This document shows, piece by piece, positions 17,796-26,814 of a stretch of 64,000 nucleotides of DNA. The number at the start of each line of letters is the position of its first letter. Position 1 is the first letter of the stretch. This DNA comes from Mannheimia granulomatis (GTDB lineage: Bacteria; Pseudomonadota; Gammaproteobacteria; Enterobacterales; Pasteurellaceae): assembly GCF_011455695.1 (NCBI RefSeq), contig NZ_CP015030.1, positions 2,035,716-2,099,715 on the forward strand, given 5' to 3'. The translations under genes and the position numbers were made by a program. The notes under the pieces are model-generated. The model was not told where the DNA came from. It searched no databases and worked only from the letters and a program-made list of their open reading frames with translations.

Positions 17796-18221
17796 ATGTA
17801 TAATAAATTACTTATTGCGATTGATTTAGCTGATCTTAATAGTGCTAAATATGTAGTAGATACCGCACTACAAATTACGGCAAAAAATCCAAATGCGGTT
17901 TATCGTGTCGTTTCAATCATTGAGCCTGTGGATAACAGCTTAATTTCGGCTTTCTTACCTAAAAACTTTGATAAAGAAGTAGTACAAGAAGCTAATCAAA
18001 AATTGCATGATTTTACAAAAACGCACTTTCCGGAAGGTTCAAAAGTGCAACATATCGTGGCTTACGGCACTATTTACGAAGAAATTTGCCGTATTGCTGA
18101 TGAAAAATCAGTGGATTTAATCTTAATGTTGGCAAGTAGCAAGCCTAAAGCAAAAGGATTAAGTTCCAATACCGTTAAAGTTGCTCGTAACACCAGCAAG
18201 CCAATTTTAGTGTTAAGATAA
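17796..18221 (+). CDS. Universal stress protein (UspA family)
   Basis: A 141-residue single Usp domain, beginning YNKLLIAIDLAD and ending SNTVKVARNTSKPILVLR. The ATP-binding loop usually seen as G-x2-G-x9-G-S/T is here ASSKPKAKGLSSNTVKVARN, without the first glycines, so ATP binding is doubtful. Its position 49 bases after a TRAP permease resembles the TeaD-type arrangement, in which a Usp protein modulates the transporter. A terminator follows. Confidence 0.88.
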   Translation: MYNKLLIAIDLADLNSAKYVVDTALQITAKNPNAVYRVVSIIEPVDNSLISAFLPKNFDKEVVQEANQKLHDFTKTHFPEGSKVQHIVAYGTIYEEICRIADEKSVDLILMLASSKPKAKGLSSNTVKVARNTSKPILVLR

Positions 18222-18249
18222 CAAATCTTGCGTTATTCAGTTACAATAG

Positions 18250-18275
18250 TGCCATTCTGCTCGAATGGCATTTTT
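18250..18275 (+). terminator. Terminator after usp, overlapping the rsmB leader
   Basis: TGCCATTC (18250-18257) pairs with GAATGGCA (18263-18270) around a five-base loop, followed by TTTTT. It reaches to four bases before the chosen rsmB start. Confidence 0.75.
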
Positions 18276-18279
18276 ATTT

Positions 18280-19608
18280 ATGACAAAAACGAAAAAACTT
18301 TCTTCTCGTGCACTTTCTCCTAGAGCTATTAGTGCGAACATTATTTTACAAGTGCTAGACCAAGGTAAATCGCTTTCTACCTTAATCCCTGAAGCACAAA
18401 AACAGCTAGACCCTAAAGATTTTCCCTTGGTGCAAGAAATCACTTTTGGGGTATGTCGAATGCTGCCCCGCTTGGAATCGATCATCAAATTATTGGTAGA
18501 AAAACCGCTTAAAGGCAAAACGCGTTTGGTGCATTGTTTGTTATTAGTGGGATTATATCAATTACTTTATATGCGAGTGCCGCCTCATGCTGCTGTGGAT
18601 GAAGTAGTGAATGCTACCAAAGCATTAAAACTGGATAGCTTTCGAGCATTAACTAATGGTGTGCTACGTCGTTTTTTACGTGAGCAGGATGAAATTTTGG
18701 CGAAAGTTGATAAGCATTGGCAGACTTATCACCCTGAATGGCTGGTAAATAAGCTGAAAAAAGCCTATCCAGATTGGCGTGATATTATTGAAGCTAATAA
18801 CCAACGCCCTCCTATGTGGATTCGGGTAAACCAACAACATATTAAAGCGAAAGATTATTTGGTGTTGTTGGGGGAGATGGTTGCAAAAAATTTGCAAAAT
18901 TCTACCGCTTGTACGCCTGATTGTGCATTACTGTTAGATAAACCTGTGGCAGTAAATCAGCTTATGAATTTTGAACAAGGCTGGGCAACGGTGCAAGATG
19001 TTCACGCACAATGGGCTGCGGAATTGTTAGAGGCTAAAAACGGCGAAACGATTTTAGATGCCTGTGCTGCACCGGGTGGTAAAACTACCCATATTTTAGA
19101 AAAAGCCCCACAAGCAAACGTGATTGCCTTAGATATTGAAGAAAGTCGTTTAAAACGCGTGCGTGAAAATTTAGTTCGACTTGGACAGGCTGCACAAGTC
19201 ATCTGTGGAGATGCTTCAAAACCGCAAGAATGGCTGACGGATGATGTGATGTTTGATCGCATTTTACTTGATGCACCTTGTTCGGCAACCGGAGTCATTC
19301 GTCGCCATCCTGATATTAAATGGCTACGCAAAGAAGGTGATATTGCTGAATTAGCTGCATTACAGAAAAACATTCTTGAGGCTTTATGGGCAAGATTGAA
19401 ACCAAAGGGTATCTTACTTTATGCAACCTGTTCTGTTCTTCCTGATGAAAACAGCGAGCAAATCAAGAAGTTTATGCAATCTCATCCTGATGCTAAACAG
19501 GTAGAGATGAACTTTAACGGTGAAAAAGTAGTAGAAAAACAGTTTTTTCCGCATGAAAACGGTGGAGATGGTTTCTTCTATGCAAAATTACAAAAAGTGG
19601 TAAATTAA
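18280..19608 (+). CDS. rsmB: 16S rRNA (cytosine-967-C5)-methyltransferase RsmB
   Basis: SAM-dependent m5C methyltransferase of 16S rRNA. The 442-residue protein has an N-terminal NusB-like domain (residues 10-140) and a C-terminal Rossmann methyltransferase domain. Catalytic motifs are [16 protein letters not shown] (SAM binding), [16 protein letters not shown] and [12 protein letters not shown], the last carrying the nucleophilic cysteine. ATG at 18280 ([13 protein letters not shown]) is preferred over the in-frame ATG at 18265, which lies inside the upstream terminator. The stop codon directly abuts trkA. Confidence 0.94.
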   Translation: MTKTKKLSSRALSPRAISANIILQVLDQGKSLSTLIPEAQKQLDPKDFPLVQEITFGVCRMLPRLESIIKLLVEKPLKGKTRLVHCLLLVGLYQLLYMRVPPHAAVDEVVNATKALKLDSFRALTNGVLRRFLREQDEILAKVDKHWQTYHPEWLVNKLKKAYPDWRDIIEANNQRPPMWIRVNQQHIKAKDYLVLLGEMVAKNLQNSTACTPDCALLLDKPVAVNQLMNFEQGWATVQDVHAQWAAELLEAKNGETILDACAAPGGKTTHILEKAPQANVIALDIEESRLKRVRENLVRLGQAAQVICGDASKPQEWLTDDVMFDRILLDAPCSATGVIRRHPDIKWLRKEGDIAELAALQKNILEALWARLKPKGILLYATCSVLPDENSEQIKKFMQSHPDAKQVEMNFNGEKVVEKQFFPHENGGDGFFYAKLQKVVN

Positions 19609-20985
19609 ATGAAAATTATCATTTTAGGGGCGGGGCAAGTAGGCTCAACGCTGGCAGAAAATTTAGTGAGTGAGGACAATGATATTGTTTTGGTTGATAA
19701 CGACCCCGCACGATTAGATAAGCTAAAAGATAAACATGATTTACAGGTCATTCGTGGTGAATATGCATCGCCCCGTGTATTGCGTGAGGCTGGGGCGAAT
19801 GATGCTGATCTTTTGGTCGCAGTGACCGATAGTGATGAAGTAAATATGATTGCCTGCCAAGTGGCTTACACTTTATTTAATGTGCCAACCAAAATTGCCC
19901 GTATTCGCAGTGCAGACTATGTGCGGGAAAAAGATCAGCTTTTTAATGATGATGTCTTGCCTATAGACCATATTATTGCTCCTGAAATTTTGGTGAAAAA
20001 AGATATTTTGCGTTTAATCCACTACCCAGGAGCATTACAAATTGCGCATTTTGCCGATGAATTAGTGAGCTTGGTGAATGTGAAAGCTTATTATGGTGGT
20101 CCTTTAGTCGGGTACCCGATTTCGGCATTAAAGGATCACCTGCCTCATATTGAGGCAAGAATAGTCTCTATTTTCCGGCAAGATAAACCGATTTTTCCGC
20201 AAGGCTCAACTATTATTGAGGCCGGAGATGAAGTCTTTTTTATCTGTGCAACCCAACATATTCGGGCTGTGATGAGTGAATTACAGCGTTTAGATCGACC
20301 GCATAAACGTATTATGATTGTGGGGGGAGGAAGTATTGGGTCTTCTTTAGCGCAAGATTTGGAAGATCAATATAGGGTAAAAATTATAGAGCGTAACCCG
20401 AAACTAGCGGAAAAATTAGCGGAAAAACTCTCCAATACTTTAGTATTAACCGGCGATGCCTCCGATGAAGAATTGCTGTTTGAAGAGCATATTGAGAATA
20501 TTGATTTATTCCTTGCTGTAACCAGCGATGACGAATCCAATATTATGGCAGCGTTATTGGCAAAGCGTTTAGGTGCGAAAAAAGTGATTATCCTTGTGCA
20601 ACGTTTAGCCTATTTACACCTTATTCAAGGCGGAACGATTGATATTGCAATTTCTCCTCAACAAGCTACCATTTCTGCGTTAGCTAGCTATGTGCGAAAA
20701 GGGGATATTTTACAAGTTTCTTCTTTAAAATTAGGGGTTGCCGGTGGAGTGGAGATCATCGCACACGGTGATGAAACTACCTCTAAAGTGGTTGGTCGTC
20801 AAATTAAAGATTTAAAACTGCCGCAAGGTGCGATTGTTGGTGCGATTGTGCGTGGTGAGGCAGTGATTATAGCCCATAAATCCACTATTATTAAAGAACA
20901 TGACCGTGTCATTATTTTTGTAAATGATAAAAAACAAATTGATGAAATTGAAAAACTGTTCCAGATAGGTGTGTTCTTCTTATAA
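19609..20985 (+). CDS. trkA: Trk potassium uptake regulatory protein TrkA
   Basis: Cytoplasmic NAD(H)-binding gating subunit of the Trk potassium channel. The 458-residue protein holds two RCK units: [19 protein letters not shown] at residue 1 and [17 protein letters not shown] near residue 237, each a Rossmann dinucleotide fold followed by a TrkA-C domain. Its ATG immediately follows the rsmB stop codon, so translation is coupled. The rsmB-trkA pairing is also found in E. coli. The membrane subunit TrkH is not in the window. Confidence 0.95.
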   Translation: MKIIILGAGQVGSTLAENLVSEDNDIVLVDNDPARLDKLKDKHDLQVIRGEYASPRVLREAGANDADLLVAVTDSDEVNMIACQVAYTLFNVPTKIARIRSADYVREKDQLFNDDVLPIDHIIAPEILVKKDILRLIHYPGALQIAHFADELVSLVNVKAYYGGPLVGYPISALKDHLPHIEARIVSIFRQDKPIFPQGSTIIEAGDEVFFICATQHIRAVMSELQRLDRPHKRIMIVGGGSIGSSLAQDLEDQYRVKIIERNPKLAEKLAEKLSNTLVLTGDASDEELLFEEHIENIDLFLAVTSDDESNIMAALLAKRLGAKKVIILVQRLAYLHLIQGGTIDIAISPQQATISALASYVRKGDILQVSSLKLGVAGGVEIIAHGDETTSKVVGRQIKDLKLPQGAIVGAIVRGEAVIIAHKSTIIKEHDRVIIFVNDKKQIDEIEKLFQIGVFFL

Positions 20986-20999
20986 CTCTCAAATAAGTT

Positions 21000-21024
21000 G
21001 GTAAGTTTTTATTAAAAACTTACC
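21000..21024 (+). terminator. Hairpin after trkA
   Basis: GGTAAGTTTTT (21000-21010) pairs with AAAAACTTACC (21014-21024) around three bases. No T-tract follows, so termination would be weak. The rest of the 268-base gap to dlgD is AT-rich promoter DNA. Confidence 0.45.
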
Positions 21025-21099
21025 GCTTGTTAGATTCATACCATCATTTATTTTCTCCTCTTTTCTTTTCCTAACTGCCTATCTTATTCATTACAAAAG

Positions 21100-21115
21100 T
21101 GTGATCTACCTCTCA
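21100..21115 (+). promoter_or_regulatory. Candidate CRP site upstream of the dlgD/yia cluster
   Basis: TGTGA (21100-21104), six bases, TCTCA (21111-21115), one mismatch from the CRP core. It lies about 140 bases before dlgD, a fitting place for catabolite control of a sugar-acid operon. Confidence 0.45.
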
Positions 21116-21253
21116 AATTTACAAAAAAATTTATAAGCATTTGATTTTAAAAGGTTTTTATATTTTTACTTTCATTGACTTTGAAGTGTCTTGGGAGTAA
21201 CTTGTGAAACGTAATTTTACTATTTGAAATCCTAAGCGTTAGAGGTATCCAAA

Positions 21254-22258
21254 ATGACTATTCGAGTATCTTATGAAGATTTAAAAGCACAGTTTAAACG
21301 CGTTTTACTTTCCCGTAATGTACGTGAAGAAATTGCTGAAGAGTGCGCAACGGTATTTGCCGACACTACACAAGCAGGTGCGTATTCCCACGGGGTAAAC
21401 CGTTTTCCACGTTTTATTCAGCAATTAGAGAATGGCGATATTGTGCCTGAAGCGGTGCCAACCAAAGTGCTTTCATTAGGGGCAATTGAGCAGTGGGATG
21501 CTCATCAAGCCATCGGTAACTTAACCGCCAAAAAAATGATGGATAGAGCGATGGAGCTTGCCTCCCAAAACGGGATCGGTGTTGTTGCATTGCGTAACGC
21601 AAACCACTGGATGCGAGGCGGTTCTTACGGCTGGCAAGCAGCGGAGAAAGGCTACATCGGTATCTGCTGGACGAACGCTTTAGCGGTAATGCCACCTTGG
21701 GGAGCGAAAGAGTGCCGTATCGGGACTAATCCGTTAATCGTTGCAGTGCCAACCACACCAATCACAATGGTGGATATGTCTTGCTCAATGTACTCATACG
21801 GAATGCTCGAAGTGCACCGCTTAGCCGGTCGCCAAACCTTCGTGGATGCTGGTTTTGATGATGAGGGCAACCCAACCCGCGACCCCGCAACAGTGGAGAA
21901 AAACCGTCGTTTAATGCCAATGGGTTTCTGGAAAGGTTCGGGCTTATCGATTGTGTTAGATATGATCGCAACCCTGCTTTCTAACGGTGAATCCACTGCT
22001 GCGGTTACCGAAGATAAAGATGACGAATACTGCGTTTCCCAGGTGTTTATTGCAATTGAAGTCGATAGACTGATTGACGGCAAAACCAAAGACGAAAAAC
22101 TTAACCGTATTATGGATTACGTTCGCACAGCAGAGCGTGCAGACCCGGATGTTGCTGTTCGCTTACCTGGCCACGAGTTCACCCAAATTCTCGCTGACAA
22201 CAAAGCCAACGGTATTCCGGTCGATGACACCGTGTGGGCGAAATTACAGTCGCTGTAA
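21254..22258 (+). CDS. dlgD: 2,3-diketo-L-gulonate reductase
   Basis: NAD(P)H-dependent reductase of the malate/L-lactate dehydrogenase (YlbC/YiaK) superfamily that reduces 2,3-diketo-L-gulonate to 3-keto-L-gulonate. The 334-residue length matches E. coli YiaK (about 332). The catalytic histidine region is [12 protein letters not shown] (residues 38-49). Other signatures are [16 protein letters not shown] and [11 protein letters not shown]. First gene of a long co-directional cluster (dlgD, yiaL, TRAP genes), which supports the substrate assignment. ATG at 21254 follows AGAGGTATCC. Confidence 0.93.
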   Translation: MTIRVSYEDLKAQFKRVLLSRNVREEIAEECATVFADTTQAGAYSHGVNRFPRFIQQLENGDIVPEAVPTKVLSLGAIEQWDAHQAIGNLTAKKMMDRAMELASQNGIGVVALRNANHWMRGGSYGWQAAEKGYIGICWTNALAVMPPWGAKECRIGTNPLIVAVPTTPITMVDMSCSMYSYGMLEVHRLAGRQTFVDAGFDDEGNPTRDPATVEKNRRLMPMGFWKGSGLSIVLDMIATLLSNGESTAAVTEDKDDEYCVSQVFIAIEVDRLIDGKTKDEKLNRIMDYVRTAERADPDVAVRLPGHEFTQILADNKANGIPVDDTVWAKLQSL

Positions 22259-22265
22259 TTTAGGA

Positions 22266-22317
22266 CAGAGGCGGAGCCTCTGAGGAATGCGTAAACCCCA
22301 CACGGCTCGTGTGGGGT
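22266..22317 (+). repeat. Double hairpin at the dlgD-yiaL junction (copy A)
   Basis: First hairpin: CAGAGGC with GCCTCTG at 22266-22282. Second: a ten-base-pair stem starting ACCCCACACG with loop GCT at 22295-22317. The second hairpin recurs at 26737-26759 with one base pair exchanged, keeping the stem intact. Confidence 0.7.
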
Positions 22318-22336
22318 ACAACGAACGGAGCAATCA

Positions 22337-22798
22337 ATGTTTTTCGGTCATATTTCAAATTACAACCCTGCACAATATCCAAAAGCAGTTCAATTTGCGT
22401 TGGATTATTTAAAAAATACCGATTTTGACGCGATGGAAGCAGGTGTTTACGAATTAAAAGGTCGTCGTATTTACGTTCAAGTGTTAGATCTTGAAACAAA
22501 AGAGAAATCCGCGTTTCAGCCGGAAGTTCATCAAAATTATTTAGATGTGCAATATTTACATAAAGGGGTGGAATTAATGGCTGCCTCCATTGATTTAGGC
22601 AATAACCCTGTAGCGGTGGAATATAATCCTGAGCGTGATATTAAATTTTACGCATCGGTGCAAAACGAAAATGAATTCCGCTGCGAAGCAGGTAACTTTG
22701 CGGTATTTTTCCCTGAAGATACGCACCGCACGGCAATTTTTGCCGGTGAGGCAAAAATCCGCAAAGTGGTCGTAAAAATTGCGATGAGTGAGATTTGA
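22337..22798 (+). CDS. yiaL: YhcH/YjgK/YiaL family protein
   Basis: A 153-residue cupin-like protein of the YhcH/YjgK/YiaL family. Motifs seen are VHQNYLDVQYLHKGVELM and the C-terminal FAVFFPEDTHRTAIFAGE, which carries the family's metal-type histidine and glutamates. Family members sit in sugar-acid and sialic acid operons and are thought to be sugar isomerases or anomerases; the exact reaction here is not shown. ATG at 22337 follows ACGGAGCAATC. The next gene starts 8 bases after its stop. Confidence 0.88.
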   Translation: MFFGHISNYNPAQYPKAVQFALDYLKNTDFDAMEAGVYELKGRRIYVQVLDLETKEKSAFQPEVHQNYLDVQYLHKGVELMAASIDLGNNPVAVEYNPERDIKFYASVQNENEFRCEAGNFAVFFPEDTHRTAIFAGEAKIRKVVVKIAMSEI

Positions 22799-22806
22799 GG
22801 TAACTT

Positions 22807-23289
22807 ATGAGAGCCTTTGTACAATTAACCGGAAAAGTATTAGAGGTGTTGGCGGTAATTATTTTATCGGCAATGTCGATTTTGGTTTTCCTCAATGTGG
22901 TTCTACGTTATGGCTTTAACAGCAGCATTAACGTCACCGAAGAAATTTCTCGTTTTATGTTCGTTTGGCTCACCTTTTTAGGTGCAGTATTGGCATTTAG
23001 TGAAAATCAGCACGTAAGTGTCACTATGCTGACAGATAAACTTTCACCAATGAAGAAGAAAGTATTAGGTGTGCTAACAGATTGTATTATGTTGTTCTGC
23101 TGCTATTTAATCATTGACGGTAGCTGGATTCAATTTAACTTAAACCTGCATAACCTTGCTCCAATTTCAGGTTTGCCGCAAGGCATTACCTTCTTAGCAA
23201 GTACAGTCGCCGGTGTGTTAATTGCTACCTTAATTGCCGCTAGAATTATTGGAAATATCGGCGTTATTGCGAAAGGAGAAGTTAAATGA
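22807..23289 (+). CDS. yiaM: TRAP transporter small permease (DctQ, YiaM-like)
   Basis: A 160-residue inner-membrane protein with four hydrophobic segments (about residues 13-35, 50-68, 88-108 and 128-150). The DctQ motif is EEISRFMFVWLTFLGAVLAF. It pairs with the large permease that follows, whose start codon overlaps its stop by four bases (ATGA at 23286). The position between yiaL and yiaN matches E. coli yiaKLMNO, whose transporter carries 2,3-diketo-L-gulonate. Confidence 0.92.
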   Translation: MRAFVQLTGKVLEVLAVIILSAMSILVFLNVVLRYGFNSSINVTEEISRFMFVWLTFLGAVLAFSENQHVSVTMLTDKLSPMKKKVLGVLTDCIMLFCCYLIIDGSWIQFNLNLHNLAPISGLPQGITFLASTVAGVLIATLIAARIIGNIGVIAKGEVK

Positions 23290-24563
23290 CAGTCGTAATT
23301 TTTCTTTCGGTCTTACTAGGCTCTATCATTCTAGGGATTCCTGTTGCCTTCTCACTACTCGTATGTGGCGTAGCGTTAATGCTGCATTTGGATTTATTCG
23401 ATTCACAAATTCTTGCTCAACAAATCGTCAGCGGTGCAGACAGCTTCTCGCTAATGGCGATTCCGTTCTTTATCCTTGCGGGTGAAATTATGAATGAGGG
23501 CGGCTTATCCAAACGGATTATCGACCTGCCGATGAAATTAGTCGGCCACAAACGCGGCGGTTTGGGCTTTGTAGCAATTCTCGCCGCCATGATTATGGCA
23601 AGCCTTTCCGGCTCTGCGGTGGCGGATACTGCGGCAGTTGCAGCGATGCTGCTGCCGATGATGAAAACCACCGGCTATCCGATTGACAAATCCGCTGGCT
23701 TAATCGGCACAGCAGGGATTATCGCCCCGATTATTCCGCCAAGTATTCCGTTTATCGTATTCGGTGTGGCAAGCGGTGTCTCTATTACCAAACTGTTCTT
23801 GGCCGGTATTTTCCCGGGCATTATGATGGGAATTTTCTTAGCCCTGTTATGGTGGTGGCAAGCGAAGCGTTTAGATTTAATGACCTTCTCCAAAGCGACC
23901 AAAGAAGAACTGTGCATTTCGTTTAAAAACAGTATTTGGGCGTTGTTACTGCCTGTGATCATTATCGGTGGTTTTCGTTCAGGGATGTTTACCCCAACCG
24001 AAGCCGGTGCAGTGGCGACTTTCTATGCTTTGATTGTTTCGCTGTTCGTTTACCGTGAAATGAAGCTCAAAGATTTATACAAAGTCGTATTAGCCGCAGC
24101 GAAAACCACCGCCGTGGTCATGTTCTTGGTTGCAGCGGCTAACGTAACAGGCTGGTTAATTACGGTGGCAGAATTACCGACAATGTTAACTGAATTGTTA
24201 GAGCCGTTAATTGAAAGCCCGACAACCTTGTTATTAGTGATTATGTTTGCAGTCTTCATTATTGGTATGGTGATGGACTTAACCCCAACGGTCTTAATTC
24301 TCACGCCGGTACTGATGCCGTTAGTGGAAGAGGCTGGGATCGACCCGGTTTATTTCGGCGTGCTGTTTATTCTCAATACCTCAATCGGCTTAATTACCCC
24401 GCCGGTGGGTAACGTGTTAAACGTGATAACCGGCGTATCTAAACTGCCGTTTGACCAAGCAGCTCGGGGTGTGTTCCCTTACTTAATGATGATGATTTTC
24501 TTGTTACTTTTATTGGTGTTCTTCCCGTCACTGGTACTTGTGCCGTTGGAATGGATGCAGTAA
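23286..24563 (+). CDS. yiaN: TRAP transporter large permease (DctM, YiaN-like)
   Basis: A 425-residue, roughly 12-helix permease subunit driving sodium- or proton-coupled uptake. DctM signatures are FFILAGEIMNEGGLSKRIID, SLSGSAVADTAAVAAMLLP and IIAPIIPPSIPFIVFG in the first half, and FIIGMVMDLTPTVLILTPVL and NTSIGLITPPVGNVLNVITG in the second. Its start overlaps the yiaM stop, showing translational coupling. The substrate is inferred from dlgD and yiaO homology. Confidence 0.94.
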   Translation: MTVVIFLSVLLGSIILGIPVAFSLLVCGVALMLHLDLFDSQILAQQIVSGADSFSLMAIPFFILAGEIMNEGGLSKRIIDLPMKLVGHKRGGLGFVAILAAMIMASLSGSAVADTAAVAAMLLPMMKTTGYPIDKSAGLIGTAGIIAPIIPPSIPFIVFGVASGVSITKLFLAGIFPGIMMGIFLALLWWWQAKRLDLMTFSKATKEELCISFKNSIWALLLPVIIIGGFRSGMFTPTEAGAVATFYALIVSLFVYREMKLKDLYKVVLAAAKTTAVVMFLVAAANVTGWLITVAELPTMLTELLEPLIESPTTLLLVIMFAVFIIGMVMDLTPTVLILTPVLMPLVEEAGIDPVYFGVLFILNTSIGLITPPVGNVLNVITGVSKLPFDQAARGVFPYLMMMIFLLLLLVFFPSLVLVPLEWMQ

Positions 24564-24577
24564 ATGAAATTTAACTT

Positions 24578-24626
24578 TGCAAGCGGTGAGAAATTGCAAA
24601 AAATTTGTAAAAATCGACCGCTTGCA
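24578..24626. repeat. Paired uptake sequences between yiaN and yiaO
   Basis: TGCAAGCGGT (24578-24587) and ACCGCTTGCA (24617-24626) form a ten-base inverted repeat around AATTGCAAAAAATTTG. It is one of several stem-forming junctions in this cluster. Confidence 0.65.
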
Positions 24627-24657
24627 CCCCACAATTTGTTTATCACAGGAGAACCCT

Positions 24658-25644
24658 ATGAAACTTTTTAATTTAAAAACCTTAGCTGCCTTAGTCGCAG
24701 GTGTTGCCGTAATGAGTTCTTCAGCAATGGCTGAAACTTCACTACGTTTCGGTTATGAAGCACCACGTTCCGACAGCCAACACATCGCAGCAAAAAAATT
24801 CGATGAGTTATTGGCTGAAAAAACGAAAGGTGAAATCAAATTAAAATTGTTCCCAGACAGTACTCTCGGTAACGCACAAACCATGATCAGCGGCGTGCGT
24901 GGCGGGACGATTGATATTGAAATGTCAGGTTCACCCAACTTCACCGGCTTAGAGCCAAAATTAAACGTGATCGACATTCCGTTTATCTTCAAAGATCGTG
25001 AGCACGTTTACAAAGTGTTAGATGGTGAAATCGGTCAAGGCTTATTAAAAGATTTAGAAGCACAAGGCTTAAAAGGTTTAGCATTCTGGGATGTGGGCTT
25101 CCGTGCGTTCTCAAACTCTAAACACGCCGTAAACAAACCGGAAGACATCAAAGGCTTAAAAGTCCGTACCAACCAAAACCCGATGTACATTCAAGCGTTC
25201 AACTTGTTAGGTGGTAACCCAGTACCAATGCCGTTATCTGAGCTGTACACTGCATTAGAAACCCGTGCAGTCGATGCTCAAGAGCACCCAATCGGCATTT
25301 TCTGGTCTGCAAAACTATATGAAGTACAAAAACATTTAAGCTTAACCAACCACGGCTACACGCCGTTAATCGTGGTTATGAATAAAGCGAAATTCGACAG
25401 CTTATCCCCTGAGCTTCAAAACGCATTATTAGCTGCAGCAAAAGAAGCAGGTCAATTCCAACGTGACCTGAACGTGAAAAACGAGAAAGAGATCATCGAG
25501 AAATTACGCAAAGCAGGTATCGAAGTGATCGAAAAAGTGGATAACGCACCGTTCAAAGCCGCGATTGAAGCTGAAGTGCGTAAAGCCTTCGTTGAAAAAC
25601 ACGGCGATGACTTATTGAAAAAAGTGGATGCTTTAGCTCAATAA
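24658..25644 (+). CDS. yiaO: TRAP substrate-binding protein DctP family (YiaO-like, first copy)
   Basis: Periplasmic receptor for a sugar acid, probably 2,3-diketo-L-gulonate. The 328-residue precursor has a signal peptide ending VMSSSAMA-E at about residue 24. The DctP ligand-binding arginine lies in KGLKVRTNQNPMYIQAF, preceded by AFWDVGFRAFSNSKH. ATG at 24658 follows CAGGAGAACCCT; longer in-frame starts would run through the paired uptake sequences. The next gene encodes a close paralogue. Confidence 0.93.
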   Translation: MKLFNLKTLAALVAGVAVMSSSAMAETSLRFGYEAPRSDSQHIAAKKFDELLAEKTKGEIKLKLFPDSTLGNAQTMISGVRGGTIDIEMSGSPNFTGLEPKLNVIDIPFIFKDREHVYKVLDGEIGQGLLKDLEAQGLKGLAFWDVGFRAFSNSKHAVNKPEDIKGLKVRTNQNPMYIQAFNLLGGNPVPMPLSELYTALETRAVDAQEHPIGIFWSAKLYEVQKHLSLTNHGYTPLIVVMNKAKFDSLSPELQNALLAAAKEAGQFQRDLNVKNEKEIIEKLRKAGIEVIEKVDNAPFKAAIEAEVRKAFVEKHGDDLLKKVDALAQ

Positions 25645-25665
25645 ATTGACTTCATTTAAGTCTAA

Positions 25666-25688
25666 AACTCCCCCAACGCGGGGGAGTT
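25666..25688 (+). repeat. Strong hairpin between the two DctP genes
   Basis: AACTCCCCC (25666-25674) pairs with GGGGGAGTT (25680-25688) around a five-base loop, without a T-tract. Such a stem can protect the upstream mRNA from 3' exonucleases or cause partial termination. Confidence 0.65.
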
Positions 25689-25720
25689 GCAGTATAGACT
25701 CGACATTCTTAGGAGAGACT

Positions 25721-26704
25721 ATGAAACTTTTTAACCTCAGAACCCTTGCTGCATTAGTTGCCGGCTTTTCTCTGTTTTCCACTGCTCAGGCAGAAAGCAA
25801 TTTCCGCTTTGCCTATGAAGCCCCTCGCTCAGATACTCAACACATTGCGGCGAAAAAATTCAATGAGTTGCTGCAAGAAAAATCCAACAAAGCAATTAAA
25901 TTAAGTCTGTTCCCCGACAGCACTCTCGGCAATGCCCAAACCGCCATCAGCGGTGTGCGTGGCGGTACGATTGATTTGGCAATGTCCAGCTCATCTAACT
26001 TCACAGGTTTAGTGCCGAAATTAAATGTGATTGATATTCCGTTTATTTTTAAAGATCGTAACCATGCTTATGCAGCATTAGACGGTGAAATCGGGCAAGG
26101 CTTATTGAAATCCCTTGAAGAGCAGGGCTTAAAAGGCTTAGCGTTTTGGGAGGTAGGTTTCAGAGCGTTTTCTAACTCAAAACATCCTATTACCAAACCT
26201 GAGGATATCAAAGGCCTAAAAATCCGTACCAACCAAAACCCAATGTACATTCAAGCCTTCTCTATCTTAGGGGCAAACCCGGTGCCAATGCCGTTATCTG
26301 AGCTTTACACCGCACTTGAAACCAAAGCGGTTGATGCACAGGAACACCCAATCGGTATTTTCTGGTCAGCAAAACTGTATGAAGTGCAAAAATATTTCAG
26401 CTTTACCAACCACGGCTACACCCCGTTAATTGTGGTAATGAATAAAGCGAAATTTGATGCGTTATCGCCTGAGCAACAAAAAGTATTGGTGGAAACCGCC
26501 CAAGAGGCAGGTAATTATCAACGCCAGCTTAATTTAGAGAATGAGCAAAAAATCATTGATTCTCTGAAAAAAGCGGGTATTGAATTTGTCGATAACCTCG
26601 ACACCACGCCATTCAAAAATGCCGTTTCTGCTGAAACCCGAAAAGCGTTTATTGAGAAAAACGGCGATGATTTAGTCAAAGCAATTGATGCATTGGCGAA
26701 ATAA
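25721..26704 (+). CDS. TRAP substrate-binding protein DctP family (second, paralogous copy)
   Basis: A 327-residue periplasmic receptor closely similar along its whole length to the preceding protein; both share segments such as GLKGLAFW.VGFRAFSNSKH and RTNQNPMYIQAF. The signal peptide ends LFSTAQA-E at about residue 23. The arginine-containing ligand segment is conserved. Clear differences lie at the start and in the last 60 residues. ATG at 25721 follows AGGAGAGACT. One permease pair (yiaMN) apparently serves two receptors, which may differ in ligand or affinity. Confidence 0.92.
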   Translation: MKLFNLRTLAALVAGFSLFSTAQAESNFRFAYEAPRSDTQHIAAKKFNELLQEKSNKAIKLSLFPDSTLGNAQTAISGVRGGTIDLAMSSSSNFTGLVPKLNVIDIPFIFKDRNHAYAALDGEIGQGLLKSLEEQGLKGLAFWEVGFRAFSNSKHPITKPEDIKGLKIRTNQNPMYIQAFSILGANPVPMPLSELYTALETKAVDAQEHPIGIFWSAKLYEVQKYFSFTNHGYTPLIVVMNKAKFDALSPEQQKVLVETAQEAGNYQRQLNLENEQKIIDSLKKAGIEFVDNLDTTPFKNAVSAETRKAFIEKNGDDLVKAIDALAK

Positions 26705-26709
26705 AAATA

Positions 26710-26759
26710 GAGCCACAGCGTGGCTCGGTTAGACTAACCTCACACGGCTCGTGTGAGGT
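26710..26759 (+). repeat. Double hairpin before the ABC transporter genes (copy B)
   Basis: First hairpin: GAGCCAC with GTGGCTC at 26710-26726. Second: a ten-base-pair stem starting ACCTCACACG with loop GCT at 26737-26759. Compared with copy A at 22295-22317, the fourth stem pair is T-A instead of C-G, a compensatory change. Each second hairpin is followed by TACAA. Confidence 0.7.
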
Positions 26760-26814
26760 ACAAGCGGTCAAAAAAGTAAAAAATTTTACAAACAACTTCC
26801 TCAAAGGAGGAGCA

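Noticed and set aside
24577-24657. A longer start for the first DctP protein
   Set aside because: It would place the signal peptide 27 residues inside the protein and run through the paired uptake sequences; ATG 24658 has a proper ribosome-binding site.
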